Assembly: GCA_964440605.1 (NCBI GenBank)
Contig: CAYTSW010000002.1
Coordinates: 26,203 to 90,202 of the forward strand
Direction of reading: 5' to 3'
Length of the DNA stretch: 64,000 nt
Source of the DNA: CAYTSW01 sp964440605
GTDB taxonomy: Bacteria; Planctomycetota; Phycisphaerae; Phycisphaerales; UBA1924
The position numbers were made by a program, and so were the translations under genes. Positions 16,216 through 25,618 of this stretch are shown here, in pieces; position 1 is the first letter of the stretch; every line of letters begins with the position of its first letter. Under the pieces are notes generated by a model. That model saw only the letters and a list, made by a program, of their open reading frames with translations. It was not told the DNA's origin and did no database searches.

Positions 16216-16890
16216 TCAACCCATGATCCCGAAGCGATACCCGGCGTTCTTCACCGTGTGAAGCAGGGGACGCTCGCTCATCCGGTCGAACTTCTTGCGC
16301 AGCGAGGAGACGTACACGTCGATGACGTTGCTCCCGGGCTCGAAGTTCATATCCCACACCTTCTGCGCGATCTGTGCGCGGCTGAGCACGCGGTTCGGGT
16401 TCCGCATGAAGTACTCGAGCAGCGCGAACTCCTTGTTGGAGAGGTCCCACTCGTCTTCCCCTCGGCGCGCCCGCCGCTCGTACAGGTCGAGCTCGAGATC
16501 ATCCACGCGCAGCGTGCGCCCCTCGCTCGCCTCTCCCCGACGCAGCAGCGCCCGCACGCGAGCCACGAGCTCATCGAACTCGAACGGCTTGGCCAGGTAG
16601 TCGTCAGCTCCGGCGTCCAGACCCTCGACCTTGTCCTCGGTGGACGACAACGCCGTCAACATCAGCACGGGCGCTGAGATGCTCCGCCGCCTCAGATTGC
16701 GGCAGACCTCCACGCCGTCGCGGTCCGGCAGCATCAGGTCGAGCAGGATGACGTCGTACTCGCCGCTCGACGCCATCTCCTCGCCCTCATAACCCGTGTG
16801 ACTGGTGTCGGCGGCGAACCCGTGCTCGCGTAGACCCATCTGAATCGCACCCGCCATCTTCGGATTGTCTTCGATGATCAACACACGCAT
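16216..16890 (-). CDS. OmpR/PhoB-family response regulator
   Basis: The 224-residue regulator has a receiver domain (Asp51 phospho-acceptor in LLDLMLPDRDG, acidic pair Glu7/Asp8, Lys101 in LAKPF) and a C-terminal winged-helix DNA-binding domain (about 128-222, ending VKNAGYRFG). The start was placed at MRVLIIEDN, with a GGAGG about 11 nt upstream; the open frame continues 50 codons upstream but with no family similarity. It is transcribed with the kinase gene and divergently from the PRC-barrel gene, a possible target. Confidence 0.94.
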   Translation of the reverse strand: MRVLIIEDNPKMAGAIQMGLREHGFAADTSHTGYEGEEMASSGEYDVILLDLMLPDRDGVEVCRNLRRRSISAPVLMLTALSSTEDKVEGLDAGADDYLAKPFEFDELVARVRALLRRGEASEGRTLRVDDLELDLYERRARRGEDEWDLSNKEFALLEYFMRNPNRVLSRAQIAQKVWDMNFEPGSNVIDVYVSSLRKKFDRMSERPLLHTVKNAGYRFGIMG

Positions 16891-17135
16891 CCGGCAATGT
16901 CCTCCCTCGACCCGGCAACCGCACCGGGACAGGTTAATGCTTCTCAGCATAGGGATACACACACAACCCATGCCTGCATCCCCAAGCCGTGAGCCGAAAA
17001 TGAACCCGCTTTCATGACATGTTGCGCCTCCGGTCACCAATCCGCTGCATGCTCTTCAACAGTCAGGCAGATCTTCAGCCTCCGTGCACGTCGCGCGGCT
17101 CTCCCCCTTTCAGCATCAACAACCGGAGGAACTCC

Positions 17136-18812
17136 ATGACACTCCAACCCATCAACGCACCCAACCTCGGCACGAACACTCGCCGCATCGCCATGGCCGT
17201 CGCCGCTTGCGCCGGACTCGCAGCGACGGCGGTGGGGCAAGAGACGTCCCACAACGCCTACGAACAACACAAAGCCGTACTCGATCTTGTGGACCTTCGA
17301 CAACTGTCCGAACTGATCGACATGGATGTCGACGGCCTCGCCGAAGAAGATATCGGCGAAGTCGAGAACGCGATCATCCACCGCGACAGCGGCGTTATCG
17401 TCGCTTTGGTCATCGAGCCAGAGGATGGCTTTCTCTTGGGTGGTGACCCCGTGATCGTCCGCACCCCGGCGTTGCAATGGCCCAAGCGCGGCGATGCTCT
17501 CAGGGTTGCCTCGAACAATCTCGCGCGCTTCGTCGAGTTTGATGAAGACCGTTGGGACGACGCGGGCGATGTGTACGACACCGACGATGACGACGAACTC
17601 GAGGACGCCCTTGATGATGTCGACTGGGACTGGCTGACAGAAGTCGGCATCGAGCAGTGGCAAGATGACGGCTACGAAGGCGACTTCGAGGACGCGCTGC
17701 CCTTCACGTTCACGGGCGAGATCAAGCGGATCACGCGTGAACGTATGGGCAACGGCACGACCCGCTTCACCCTGCAGCTCACCGACCCCGAAGCCGCACG
17801 CAAGGTAATCGATCTCGGCCCCTCGTGGTACGTCAACAGCGTGATGCCCAACCTGGCTACGGGCGACACCGTCACGGTGCACGGCATACGTCCCGGGCAC
17901 GAGTTCGACCGGATGTTCGTGGAACTGATCACGCGTGGCGACAATATCGATGAAGGGTCTGCCGTGCGGCTGCGCACCGTCGAAGGCCGCCCCCTCTGGC
18001 TCAACGACACGAGATACGAGAACTCGCCGCACGCCGCACCGCTACACGCGGTCGGTCAGTACGTGCTCGCCAAAGACCTGCTCGGCAACAACATCGACTT
18101 CCAAGGTGACGACACCGGCGAAGTCGACGAACTGCTCGTCGACCGCCGCTCTGGTCGCATCGCCTTCATCTCCGTCGATCCTGACCAAGGCGTGTTCGGC
18201 TACGGCGACACGGAAACCCTGGTTCCTTGGCAACTCGCGTATGTCACCCCGGCTGGTGAGATCGCCTTGGACGAGATGACCGAGGAGCAGGCCGCCGCCG
18301 CTCCGGAGGCACCTGACAATCGTGACGAGTACCGAGCATTGGGGTTCGGCGAGCACGTCTATCAGCACTTCAACGCAGCGATCCCCGACTTCACGCCCCG
18401 CTTCCTGCAATCCATCACGCCCGACCGCGCGATCGACGGCGTGTGGGGCGATGGCGAAATGCTCGCACGCATGGTCCGCGGCAAGGACTTCGAGTCGATC
18501 TCCGGCACGATCGAGGACACCACAACGGTCACGCCGGTGCTCGGCGCCTACCCCGGCTACGCCATCGAAGTGCGCGACTCCGGCTCAACGTATACGGTCA
18601 TCTTGGGCCCCAACTACTACGTTCAGGACCTGCCGACCGAGTTCCTTATCGGTAATCGCGTGCGACTCGAAGCCGCCCCGGTCAACATCGCCGGCGCGGA
18701 GCAATCGTGGGTCGCCCGCTCGGTGACCACGCAGGGCAGCACCATCCAGTTTTGGGATCGCAACGGCCGCCCCGTGTGGACCCGCGAAGGCGTCGAAACC
18801 ACGCAGCGCTAA
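17136..18812 (+). CDS. Exported protein with two PRC-barrel-type domains
   Basis: A 558-residue protein with an N-terminal signal peptide (hydrophobic segment in about 18-36, ending near AVGQ). A first PRC-barrel-like unit covers about 52-115 (DIGEVENAIIHRDSGVIVAL) and a second about 340-405 (DTGEVDELLVDRRSGRIAFI). Between and after them are beta-rich stretches that may be OB-like. It is very acidic (DTDDDDELEDALDD), as expected of exported proteins from salty habitats. The ATG at 17136 has an ideal CGGAGGA site. It heads a plus-strand stress-type series and is divergent from a response regulator gene. Its exact role is unknown. Confidence 0.8.
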   Translation: MTLQPINAPNLGTNTRRIAMAVAACAGLAATAVGQETSHNAYEQHKAVLDLVDLRQLSELIDMDVDGLAEEDIGEVENAIIHRDSGVIVALVIEPEDGFLLGGDPVIVRTPALQWPKRGDALRVASNNLARFVEFDEDRWDDAGDVYDTDDDDELEDALDDVDWDWLTEVGIEQWQDDGYEGDFEDALPFTFTGEIKRITRERMGNGTTRFTLQLTDPEAARKVIDLGPSWYVNSVMPNLATGDTVTVHGIRPGHEFDRMFVELITRGDNIDEGSAVRLRTVEGRPLWLNDTRYENSPHAAPLHAVGQYVLAKDLLGNNIDFQGDDTGEVDELLVDRRSGRIAFISVDPDQGVFGYGDTETLVPWQLAYVTPAGEIALDEMTEEQAAAAPEAPDNRDEYRALGFGEHVYQHFNAAIPDFTPRFLQSITPDRAIDGVWGDGEMLARMVRGKDFESISGTIEDTTTVTPVLGAYPGYAIEVRDSGSTYTVILGPNYYVQDLPTEFLIGNRVRLEAAPVNIAGAEQSWVARSVTTQGSTIQFWDRNGRPVWTREGVETTQR

Positions 18813-18837
18813 CCACCCTTCCGAAAGGACACACGCC

Positions 18838-19020
18838 ATGACGACAACCACCGACATCAAAAACGCGATCAACCCGCGTCTTCTCACCGTAAGCCTCTTC
18901 GCCTGCTTGGGCATCGCCACCTGCGGCCTCGCGGCTTGCAACACCACCGAAGGCGTCGGCGAAGACATGGAGGACACCGGCGAGTTCATCGATGAAGAGG
19001 CGGAAGAAGCCCAATATTGA
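18838..19020 (+). CDS. Entericidin-like small lipoprotein (EcnAB family)
   Basis: A 60-residue precursor whose lipobox LAAC is followed by NTTEGVGEDMED, the hallmark of the entericidin A/B family of small outer-membrane lipoproteins linked to stationary-phase or osmotic stress. The N-region is longer than usual (about 15 residues before the hydrophobic core). A GAAAGGA site precedes the ATG. It follows the PRC-barrel gene by 25 bp and precedes a DUF1328 gene, so the three probably share control. Confidence 0.85.
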   Translation: MTTTTDIKNAINPRLLTVSLFACLGIATCGLAACNTTEGVGEDMEDTGEFIDEEAEEAQY

Positions 19021-19112
19021 CCCGACCCGCCAAACCACTTCCGGGCACAGTTTGAACTCCATCCACTCACATCACTGCGCCTCGACACGGCACAATCGAA
19101 AGGACCACTGAC

Positions 19113-19289
19113 ATGCTCGGCTGGGCACTCGGATTCTTCTTACTGGCGCTGATTGCGGCGTTGTTCGGCTTCGGCGGCATCGCCAGCGGACTCGCCAACA
19201 TCGCGATGATCCTGTTCTGGATCTTCCTCGTCCTCTTCATCGTCTCCCTCATCGTCGGACTCGTTCGCGGCAAGCCCGCACACGCCTGA
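19113..19289 (+). CDS. DUF1328 (YtjA-like) small membrane protein
   Basis: A 58-residue protein of two membrane helices. Its sequence pattern MLGWALGFFLLALIAALFGF, then GGIASGLANIA and a second helix ending VGLVRG, matches the DUF1328 family along its full length. A GAAAGGA site lies about 10 nt before the ATG. Its function is unknown; family members are often stress-regulated and found beside entericidin, CsbD or Dps genes, as here. Confidence 0.88.
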   Translation: MLGWALGFFLLALIAALFGFGGIASGLANIAMILFWIFLVLFIVSLIVGLVRGKPAHA

Positions 19290-19313
19290 CCCTACATCTG
19301 TTCCAAACTATGA

Positions 19314-19354
19314 CGACAAACACCCGGTGCGGACCAACGCCCGGGCGTTTGTCG
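19314..19354 (+). terminator. Long inverted repeat after the DUF1328 gene
   Basis: CGACAAACACCCGG pairs with CCGGGCGTTTGTCG across a ~12-nt loop, with one mismatch in a 14-bp stem. No T-run follows, so it may be a factor-assisted terminator, an mRNA-stability element or an operator for the dps gene 100 bp downstream. Confidence 0.4.
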
Positions 19355-19453
19355 ATTGCAATAATCGTGCATACATGACCGCCCGACCCGCGAACAGCGA
19401 CGCAGTCCAATCCCTTAGCATCAAGACCGATCCACCACCCGAGAGGAGTACGA

Positions 19454-20044
19454 ATGACCACCACAACCACCGACACCACACCCCCCGCGCAGTCCGAGCC
19501 CAAGCTGGCAACGACGCCCTGGCGGCCTCGCACCGAAATCGAAACCAACCCCATCCGCATCCCACGCAGCGCGGTCGAACGCATCGCCCCGCACCTCGAC
19601 GAGCACCTCGCCTCGTTCTTCGTGCTCTTCCATCAGTATCAAAAACATCACTGGCTCGTCGAGGGCCCGCAGTTCCGCGATTTGCACCACTTCCTTGAGG
19701 AGTCGTACACAGAAGTCCACAAAGACCTCGACGCCATCGCCGAACGCATTACCGCACTTGGCGCGGTCCCGACGTGCAGCCCTTCGGAGCAGGCTCGGAT
19801 CGCGTACATCGATCACGAGCCCGAGGGCATCTTCCGCGCGCACGACATGCTGACGCGCGATCGCCACTGCGAGGGCCTCATCTCCGAACAACTGCGCATC
19901 ACGGTCTCGCTGTGCGCAAAGGAAGGCGACTTCGGCACCGAGACGCTTCTTAAACACGTCCTCACCCGAGCCGAAGACCGCGCCCACCACCTCGACCACT
20001 TCCTCGGCGAAGATTCCCTCTCCCTCCAGGTTCACGACGACTGA
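19454..20044 (+). CDS. dps: Dps-family ferritin-like DNA-protection protein
   Basis: A 196-residue cytoplasmic protein with the Dps four-helix ferritin-like core. The inter-subunit ferroxidase region is visible: KHHWLVEGPQFRDLHHFLEESYTEVHKDLD contributes the His, Asp and Glu ligands at conserved spacing (split here as KHHWLVEGPQFRDLHH and FLEESYTEVHKDLD). Such proteins form 12-mers that oxidise Fe(II) with hydrogen peroxide and shield DNA. The N-terminal ~35 residues are Thr/Pro-rich. A GAGAGGAG site precedes the ATG, and an excellent terminator follows. It closes the stress-type series that starts with the PRC-barrel gene. Confidence 0.9.
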   Translation: MTTTTTDTTPPAQSEPKLATTPWRPRTEIETNPIRIPRSAVERIAPHLDEHLASFFVLFHQYQKHHWLVEGPQFRDLHHFLEESYTEVHKDLDAIAERITALGAVPTCSPSEQARIAYIDHEPEGIFRAHDMLTRDRHCEGLISEQLRITVSLCAKEGDFGTETLLKHVLTRAEDRAHHLDHFLGEDSLSLQVHDD

Positions 20045-20080
20045 GTTCCTTCTCGTCCGCCCAACACCATATCTACAGAA

Positions 20081-20108
20081 CGCTCCGCCTTCGTCGGCGG
20101 AGCGTTTT
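20081..20108 (+). terminator. Intrinsic terminator after dps, probably bidirectional
   Basis: A perfect 9-bp stem CGCTCCGCC / GGCGGAGCG with a 6-nt loop is followed by TTTT. It lies between the convergent dps and porin genes, and the hairpin can serve both strands, though the T-run favours the plus strand. Confidence 0.85.
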
Positions 20109-20141
20109 CAGTTGCGAGAACGAGCTTCGACCAAGTCGCGC

Positions 20142-21398
20142 TCAGAACAGGTACTGGAACTGCACGATGAGCGACCACTGCTCATCGTCCGCGTCGCGCA
20201 GCAGCCCGTCGCCGGAACTGGCGCCGACCAAAGCCGCGCTGTCGCTCTGCGCTCGCGGGTAGTACGCCAGCTCGGTCGTGATCTTGGCATTGTGGCTGCC
20301 CGGTGTGAAGTAGTAGTTGAAGCCGACGGAGTACGCCGGGAAGTCGGCGTCGTTCCCGCCGCGCTCGGGGTCGGGAAAGATGTGGCTGTACCGCGCCATC
20401 AACTCGACGCGTTCGCTGACGAAATACCCCGCGTGGGCGGTGACACCAAACTCATCTATCGCCTCGCCCCCGCCGCTGATGAAGTGCGAGAAGCCCACGA
20501 GCAGCAGGTTCCACCCATCGCCTTCCACGCTGACGTCGGCCGTTACGCCCAGGTAGTTCGCATTGTCGCCGAAGCCCGCGGGCGCCAGCGTCAGGCCATC
20601 CTGCTGCCAGAACACCGCCGCGCCGAGCATCGCCCCGAAGTCCGATCCGGGGAACGCGTTGAGGTCTTTGTAGGCGCCCCATGGCGCATCGCCGAGCCGC
20701 AGCTCAGCCCGCGCGGCCAGAGCAACGTCCGCCACGTCAGGGTCCGTGTAGTCGAGGCTCCGCGTGTCGCGACCGTTGTGCATCGCCCCGAACAGCCGCA
20801 CCCGCTCGCGCGTGTGCGTCACGCGCACGCCCACGCTCCGGTCCGTCCGAAAGATCGCATCCGCCAGCGAACGCTCGGCAAACATGGACTTCGTGCTCGA
20901 CCCCCCGCCATACTCCCGCGTGAACGGCATGCGGAACTGCCCCACACGCACCGCCCATCGGTCGCTCGACTGCCAGTTGACGTAAGCGTCGTCGAGCCGG
21001 AAGTCACCCTCGTTGCTCCGGAAGCGGCCCATGCAGCGAAACGACAGGTCCGTCCCCGGCACCTTCGCCAACACCTCGAGCCGCATGCGCGCAAAGCCGA
21101 ACCCGCTCTGGAAGTCCCCATCCCGCGCCCCCCCACCACCCGCATCGTCGGCGTCGAAGTTCGCGTGGTAGCGAAACTGGAAGTCGCCGGCGATCTCGAT
21201 CGCATCCTCCCATGTCACGGGCCGCGCGGCGGCGTCCCGCTTCATCGCATCGACGATCGCCCGCACCTCCGCAGCCGCCACCCCCTGCCCCTCAGCCGCA
21301 GCCACCCCGCCAACCCCCTCCTGTGCCCAGGCCCCCGCGCTCAGGCCGGCGATGCCTCCGGCCACGATCACGCTCAACCCCCACATCTGCCGCTCCAT
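20142..21398 (-). CDS. Outer-membrane porin, phosphate-selective O/P type
   Basis: A 418-residue exported beta-barrel protein. The signal peptide ends near AWAQ (about residue 25). Alternating polar and hydrophobic strands, repeated aromatic girdle residues, paired strand motifs (FRLDDAYVNWQSSDRWAVRVGQF, here divided as FRLDDAYVNW and DRWAVRVGQF) and a C-terminal Phe (FQYLF) fit outer-membrane porins of the OprO/OprP-like family. It is terminated by the hairpin shared with dps and is transcribed divergently from smc. Whether it is phosphate-selective cannot be judged. Confidence 0.85.
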   Translation of the reverse strand: MERQMWGLSVIVAGGIAGLSAGAWAQEGVGGVAAAEGQGVAAAEVRAIVDAMKRDAAARPVTWEDAIEIAGDFQFRYHANFDADDAGGGGARDGDFQSGFGFARMRLEVLAKVPGTDLSFRCMGRFRSNEGDFRLDDAYVNWQSSDRWAVRVGQFRMPFTREYGGGSSTKSMFAERSLADAIFRTDRSVGVRVTHTRERVRLFGAMHNGRDTRSLDYTDPDVADVALAARAELRLGDAPWGAYKDLNAFPGSDFGAMLGAAVFWQQDGLTLAPAGFGDNANYLGVTADVSVEGDGWNLLLVGFSHFISGGGEAIDEFGVTAHAGYFVSERVELMARYSHIFPDPERGGNDADFPAYSVGFNYYFTPGSHNAKITTELAYYPRAQSDSAALVGASSGDGLLRDADDEQWSLIVQFQYLF

Positions 21399-21708
21399 TC
21401 ATCCCCTTTCGTTCACGATGCGTGGAAGTAACGTACAGGACCCGCACACGGTGCTCAAGACAGCCCAGAACTGCCCGTTCCCCGTCCACATGACCGTCGA
21501 CGTGGCCAATGCGCTTGTCACACCCCCCAATGCGCGCGATACTCCCCCATCGGCCCCACATGCGGCACAACCCCGCACAAAGGCCACGTCATCTGGTGAG
21601 CGGCAGTTCATGCGCATCCTCGCGCAGGCGGTCGCCGCACGCGGTCCAGGGACGGGCCGCATCAGCACGAGGCTCCCGTCAAGGCTCGACACGGAGGTCG
21701 TCCGCCCC
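21399..21708. other. 310-bp intergenic region between divergent porin and smc genes
   Basis: This gap holds the promoters of two divergent genes. On the minus side AAGGGG just before base 21398 is the porin ribosome site. An open frame reads through it into smc but has no SMC-like or other recognisable sequence before residue MRLAKL. No RNA gene, repeat or strong hairpin was seen. Confidence 0.6.
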
Positions 21709-24700
21709 ATGCGACTCGCCAAACTCACCGTCGCCGGCTTCAAATCCTTCGCCGACCGCACCGAGTTCACCTTCGACGACCCCATCACCGGCATCGTCGG
21801 ACCCAACGGCTGCGGCAAGTCCAACGTCGTCGACGCCGTCAAATGGGTCCTCGGCGAACGATCGGCCAAGTCGCTCCGCGGCAAGGAGATGGCTGACGTC
21901 ATCTTCGCCGGCTCCGCGGGCCGCAAGCCCAGCGGCCTCGCCTCGGTCATCCTCACCTTCGACAACCCCGAGTTGACCAGCGAGCAGGCCGCCCGCATCG
22001 AAGCCGAGCGCGAGCGCTCCGCAATCGCCGCCGGCGAGGATGTCAACATCCCCAACGTCGAAGACGCCGAAGCCGACAGCACGCCCGCGAACAACCCGGA
22101 GCAGCCGAACGAGAGCGAAGCCGCCCCCCGCCGCCGCGGCAAGCGCACGCGCTCGCTGCCCATCGACACCGAACAGGTCGACGTCGAACGCCGGCTGTAC
22201 CGCGACGGGACTTCGCAGTACCTGATCAACGGCCGCAAGGCGCGCCTCAAGGACATCAAGGAACTCTTCATGGACACGGGCGTCGGCGCCCACGCCTACT
22301 CGATCATCGAGCAGGGCCGCGTCGACGCCATGCTGCTGGCCAACCCGGTCGAGCGGCGCACGTTCTTCGAAGAAGCCGCGGGCGTCGCAAAGTTCAAGGC
22401 GCGCCGGCTCGAAGCAACGCGCAAGCTCGAGCGCGCCGAGGTCAACCTCGTCCGCACGCGCGAGCAGCTCGAGAACACCGAGCGCCGCCTGCGCATCGTT
22501 CGCGGACAGGCCGCCAAGGCCCGCACGTTCCAGGTGCTCGACGCCGAGTACAAGGGCCTGCGCGCTGCGCTGGCGTTCCACCAGTACCACGACCTGCGCG
22601 ACCGCCTCTCCGCCCTCACCGGTCGTCTCGGCTCGCTCGAGCGCGAGCGTGCGCACGCCATCGCCGCCGTCGAGGAACTCGAAGGCTCGCTCCAGGAAGC
22701 CGAGGTCTCGCGTCAGGAGGCCGAGGGCGACCGCCAGTCCGCCGACCGCGACGCGGGCGCCGCCGAGCACCGCAAGCAGGCCGCCGAGCAGCGGATCACA
22801 ATGTCCCGCCGCGCCATCACCGAAGCGCAGCAGCGGACCGAGAGCGACAACGCCCGCCTCGCCGAACTCGAGAATACCCTCGCTCGCCTCGCCGACGAGG
22901 CCGAGGAGCAGGCCGGCAACGCCGAGGATCTGGCCGCACGCATGGGCCAGATCGAGCGTGAGACCACCGAACTATCGACGCGCCGCCAAGACGCGCAGAC
23001 GCGTCTGGCCCAGGCGCGGCACGACGCCGCCACCTGCCGCGCCCGCGTCTCCTCCCTCGACCGCGAGCGCACGCAACTCGAAACCCGCCGCCAGTCCGAC
23101 CGCACGCGGCTGAACCAACTCGCCGAGCAAGCGACGGCTCTCGAACACAAGCTCAAGGAAGCCGATGCCGAGCGCGAGGCCGTCGCCGAGCGTGAGGGCG
23201 AAGCGCAGCGGGAAACCACCGACGCCGCCTCGGAAGCCGCGACCATCCAGCAGCGTATCGACGCCCTGGTCGATCGCTCCAACGAGCTCGGCGACGAGCA
23301 GCGCACGGTGACGAGCGAGCTCAACGCCCGCGAGCAGGAGCTGGCGCGCCTCGAAAGCCGCCGATCCACGCTCGAGGAAATGGCCTCGGCTCGCGTCGGG
23401 CTCGACGAAGCCGTCAAGGGCGTGCTCGAACGCCGCGACGAGGCGCTTGCCGCCCATGAAGACAACCTCTTCGCGCGCATCCGCGGCACGCTGGCGGAGC
23501 TCATCGAGGTCAACGCGCAGCACGCCCCGGCCGTCGAAGCCGCGCTCGGCCCGCTGCTCCAGGGCCTCGTCGTCGAGCGCCTCGACCCCGTCGCCGACCA
23601 GCCCGTCCTCGACGACCTGCCCGGCCGCGTCACCTTCCTCCCGCTCGCTTCGCCCGCGACCGCGTCCTCGCCCGCGCCTATCGACCTGCCCGAGTTGATG
23701 TCCACGCGCGTGCGCCGCATCGCCAGCCTGATCCGCTGCGACGAGAGCGTGCGCCCGCTGCTCGAGCGCCTGCTCAGCACAACGCTGCTCGCGCCCGACC
23801 TCGAAGCCGCGACCATGCTCGCCTTCGGCCCGCTCGCCGACACCGCCGCCCGCCTCGTCACCGACGACGGCAGCGTGCTCGAGCCCGACGGTCGCCTCGC
23901 CGCCGGGCCCGCGGGCGTCGGGCACGACGGCGCCGGCCTGCTCCAGCGCGCCAGCGAACTCGCCGAGCTCAACCACCGCGTCAACGAACACTCCACCGCC
24001 CTCGAAGCCCAACGCTCGCGCCTCTCGTCTCTCGACGACCGCGCCCGCTCGCTCAATGACGACCTCTCCAAACAGCGCGCCGCCCACGCCGCGGCCGAGC
24101 GCCAGCGCGTCGTCGCCGAAGCCTCGGCTCAACGCCTCGGCGACGAACGCCAACGCCTCGAACGCGCCCGCCCCGCCATGCACGACGAGCGGGAGCGCAT
24201 CACCGCCCGTATCAGCGAACTCGAAGCCGAACTCGCCGACCTCGCCGAGTGCCTCGAGCAGACGCACCGCCAGCACGATCAACAGGCCGCGCTCCTCGAG
24301 GAGCTCGAGGGCGCGATCGAGTCCGCCTCGTCCGCCGCCGACGAATCGAGCGAAGCGCTCACCGGCGTGCGCATCCGCGCTGGCCAGACCTCCGAGCAGC
24401 TCGCGGCCGCCCGCCGCGAGCTGCGCCGCATCGAGGGCTCGTCGCAGGAAGCCAAGCGCGAACGCGACCGCATCCGCACGCACCTCGAAGAACGCGCCGG
24501 TCGCCTGCACGAGCACCGCGCCGCCATCGAAGAGGCCGAGCGCGAGATCGCCCAGGCCCACGAAGACGTGCGGCACGCCCGCGCCCGCGCCGTGGATGCC
24601 GGCCAGCGCATCGCCTCGCTCAGCGCGACCATCTCCGAAGTCCGCTCACGCCTCACCGACGCCCGCGGAGAAGCGCAACGCGTCGACCGCGACTTCCAGT

Positions 24701-25614
24701 CTCTCGAGCTCACCAAGCGGGAGCTCGAAGTCCGGCGCGAGTCGCTCGAAGAGCGCACCAACGAGGAGCTCACGCTCGACCTCGCCGCCGACTTCGACGA
24801 GTACACCCTGATGATGGCCGACGGCGTCGTGCAACCCATCGACCCGGAGCCCGTCGCCGCCGAGATCGAGGAGCTGCGCAAGGCGATTAAGAAGCTCGGC
24901 AACGTCAACCTCGACGCCATCGAGGAAGAAGACACGCTCGCGGAACGCAATGAGGAGCTCATCGCGCAGGTGCGCGACATCGACGACGCCCGCGAGCGCC
25001 TCGAACGCCTCATCGCCCAGCTCGCCGAGGCCAGCCGCGACCGCTTCCGCGAGACCTTCCAGACGATCCAGGCGCACTTCGGCGGGCGCGACGGCATGTT
25101 CCGCCGCCTCTTCGGCGGCGGCCGCGCCGAACTCCGGCTCATCCCCGACCCCGAGACGGGCGAGATCGACTGGCTCGAATCCGGCGTCGAGGTCATGGCC
25201 AAGCCGCCCGGCAAGGAGCCGCGCTCGATCAGTCAGCTCTCCGGCGGCGAGAAGACCATGACCGCCGTCGCACTGCTCATGTCCATCTTCCAGAGCAAGC
25301 CCTCGCCCTTCTGCGTGCTCGACGAGGTCGACGCCGCGCTCGACGACGCCAACGTCGAACGCTTCGGCTCGATCATCCGACAGTTCCTCGACCAGTGCCA
25401 CTTCATCGTCATCACCCACAACAAGCGCACCATGCAGGTCGCCGATCAGCTCTACGGCGTCACCATGCAGGAACGAGGCGTCTCCACCCGCGTCCACGTC
25501 CACCTCAACGAAGTCGGCCGCGACGGACGCATCGAACGCTCAGCCGTCGAACGCACCGCAACCGCGAGTCAGGTCGAGCACAAGCCGGCGCCCGAACACG
25601 TCGGCGCAAGCTGA
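21709..25614 (+). CDS. smc: Chromosome segregation ATPase SMC
   Basis: A 1301-residue SMC protein that compacts and segregates the chromosome as a dimer with ScpA/ScpB. The N-terminal head has Walker A GPNGCGKS (31-38). Long coiled coils follow, with a hinge at about 590-720. The C-terminal head has the ABC signature LSGGEK (1177-1182) and Walker B with FCVLDEVDAALDD. It is longer than typical (~1190): an insertion of ~60 residues (about 92-152, rich in Glu, Pro, Asn and Arg) interrupts the N-terminal head after LTFDNPEL and before VDVERRLYRDG. The start at MRLAKLTVAGFKSF is fixed by family alignment. scpA/scpB are not in the window. Confidence 0.96.
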   Translation: MRLAKLTVAGFKSFADRTEFTFDDPITGIVGPNGCGKSNVVDAVKWVLGERSAKSLRGKEMADVIFAGSAGRKPSGLASVILTFDNPELTSEQAARIEAERERSAIAAGEDVNIPNVEDAEADSTPANNPEQPNESEAAPRRRGKRTRSLPIDTEQVDVERRLYRDGTSQYLINGRKARLKDIKELFMDTGVGAHAYSIIEQGRVDAMLLANPVERRTFFEEAAGVAKFKARRLEATRKLERAEVNLVRTREQLENTERRLRIVRGQAAKARTFQVLDAEYKGLRAALAFHQYHDLRDRLSALTGRLGSLERERAHAIAAVEELEGSLQEAEVSRQEAEGDRQSADRDAGAAEHRKQAAEQRITMSRRAITEAQQRTESDNARLAELENTLARLADEAEEQAGNAEDLAARMGQIERETTELSTRRQDAQTRLAQARHDAATCRARVSSLDRERTQLETRRQSDRTRLNQLAEQATALEHKLKEADAEREAVAEREGEAQRETTDAASEAATIQQRIDALVDRSNELGDEQRTVTSELNAREQELARLESRRSTLEEMASARVGLDEAVKGVLERRDEALAAHEDNLFARIRGTLAELIEVNAQHAPAVEAALGPLLQGLVVERLDPVADQPVLDDLPGRVTFLPLASPATASSPAPIDLPELMSTRVRRIASLIRCDESVRPLLERLLSTTLLAPDLEAATMLAFGPLADTAARLVTDDGSVLEPDGRLAAGPAGVGHDGAGLLQRASELAELNHRVNEHSTALEAQRSRLSSLDDRARSLNDDLSKQRAAHAAAERQRVVAEASAQRLGDERQRLERARPAMHDERERITARISELEAELADLAECLEQTHRQHDQQAALLEELEGAIESASSAADESSEALTGVRIRAGQTSEQLAAARRELRRIEGSSQEAKRERDRIRTHLEERAGRLHEHRAAIEEAEREIAQAHEDVRHARARAVDAGQRIASLSATISEVRSRLTDARGEAQRVDRDFQSLELTKRELEVRRESLEERTNEELTLDLAADFDEYTLMMADGVVQPIDPEPVAAEIEELRKAIKKLGNVNLDAIEEEDTLAERNEELIAQVRDIDDARERLERLIAQLAEASRDRFRETFQTIQAHFGGRDGMFRRLFGGGRAELRLIPDPETGEIDWLESGVEVMAKPPGKEPRSISQLSGGEKTMTAVALLMSIFQSKPSPFCVLDEVDAALDDANVERFGSIIRQFLDQCHFIVITHNKRTMQVADQLYGVTMQERGVSTRVHVHLNEVGRDGRIERSAVERTATASQVEHKPAPEHVGAS

Positions 25615-25618
25615 CCGC

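Noticed and set aside
20112..21431. Plus-strand open frame (439 codons) opposite the porin gene
   Set aside because: It is a shadow of the porin gene; the minus strand has a signal peptide and beta-barrel pattern.
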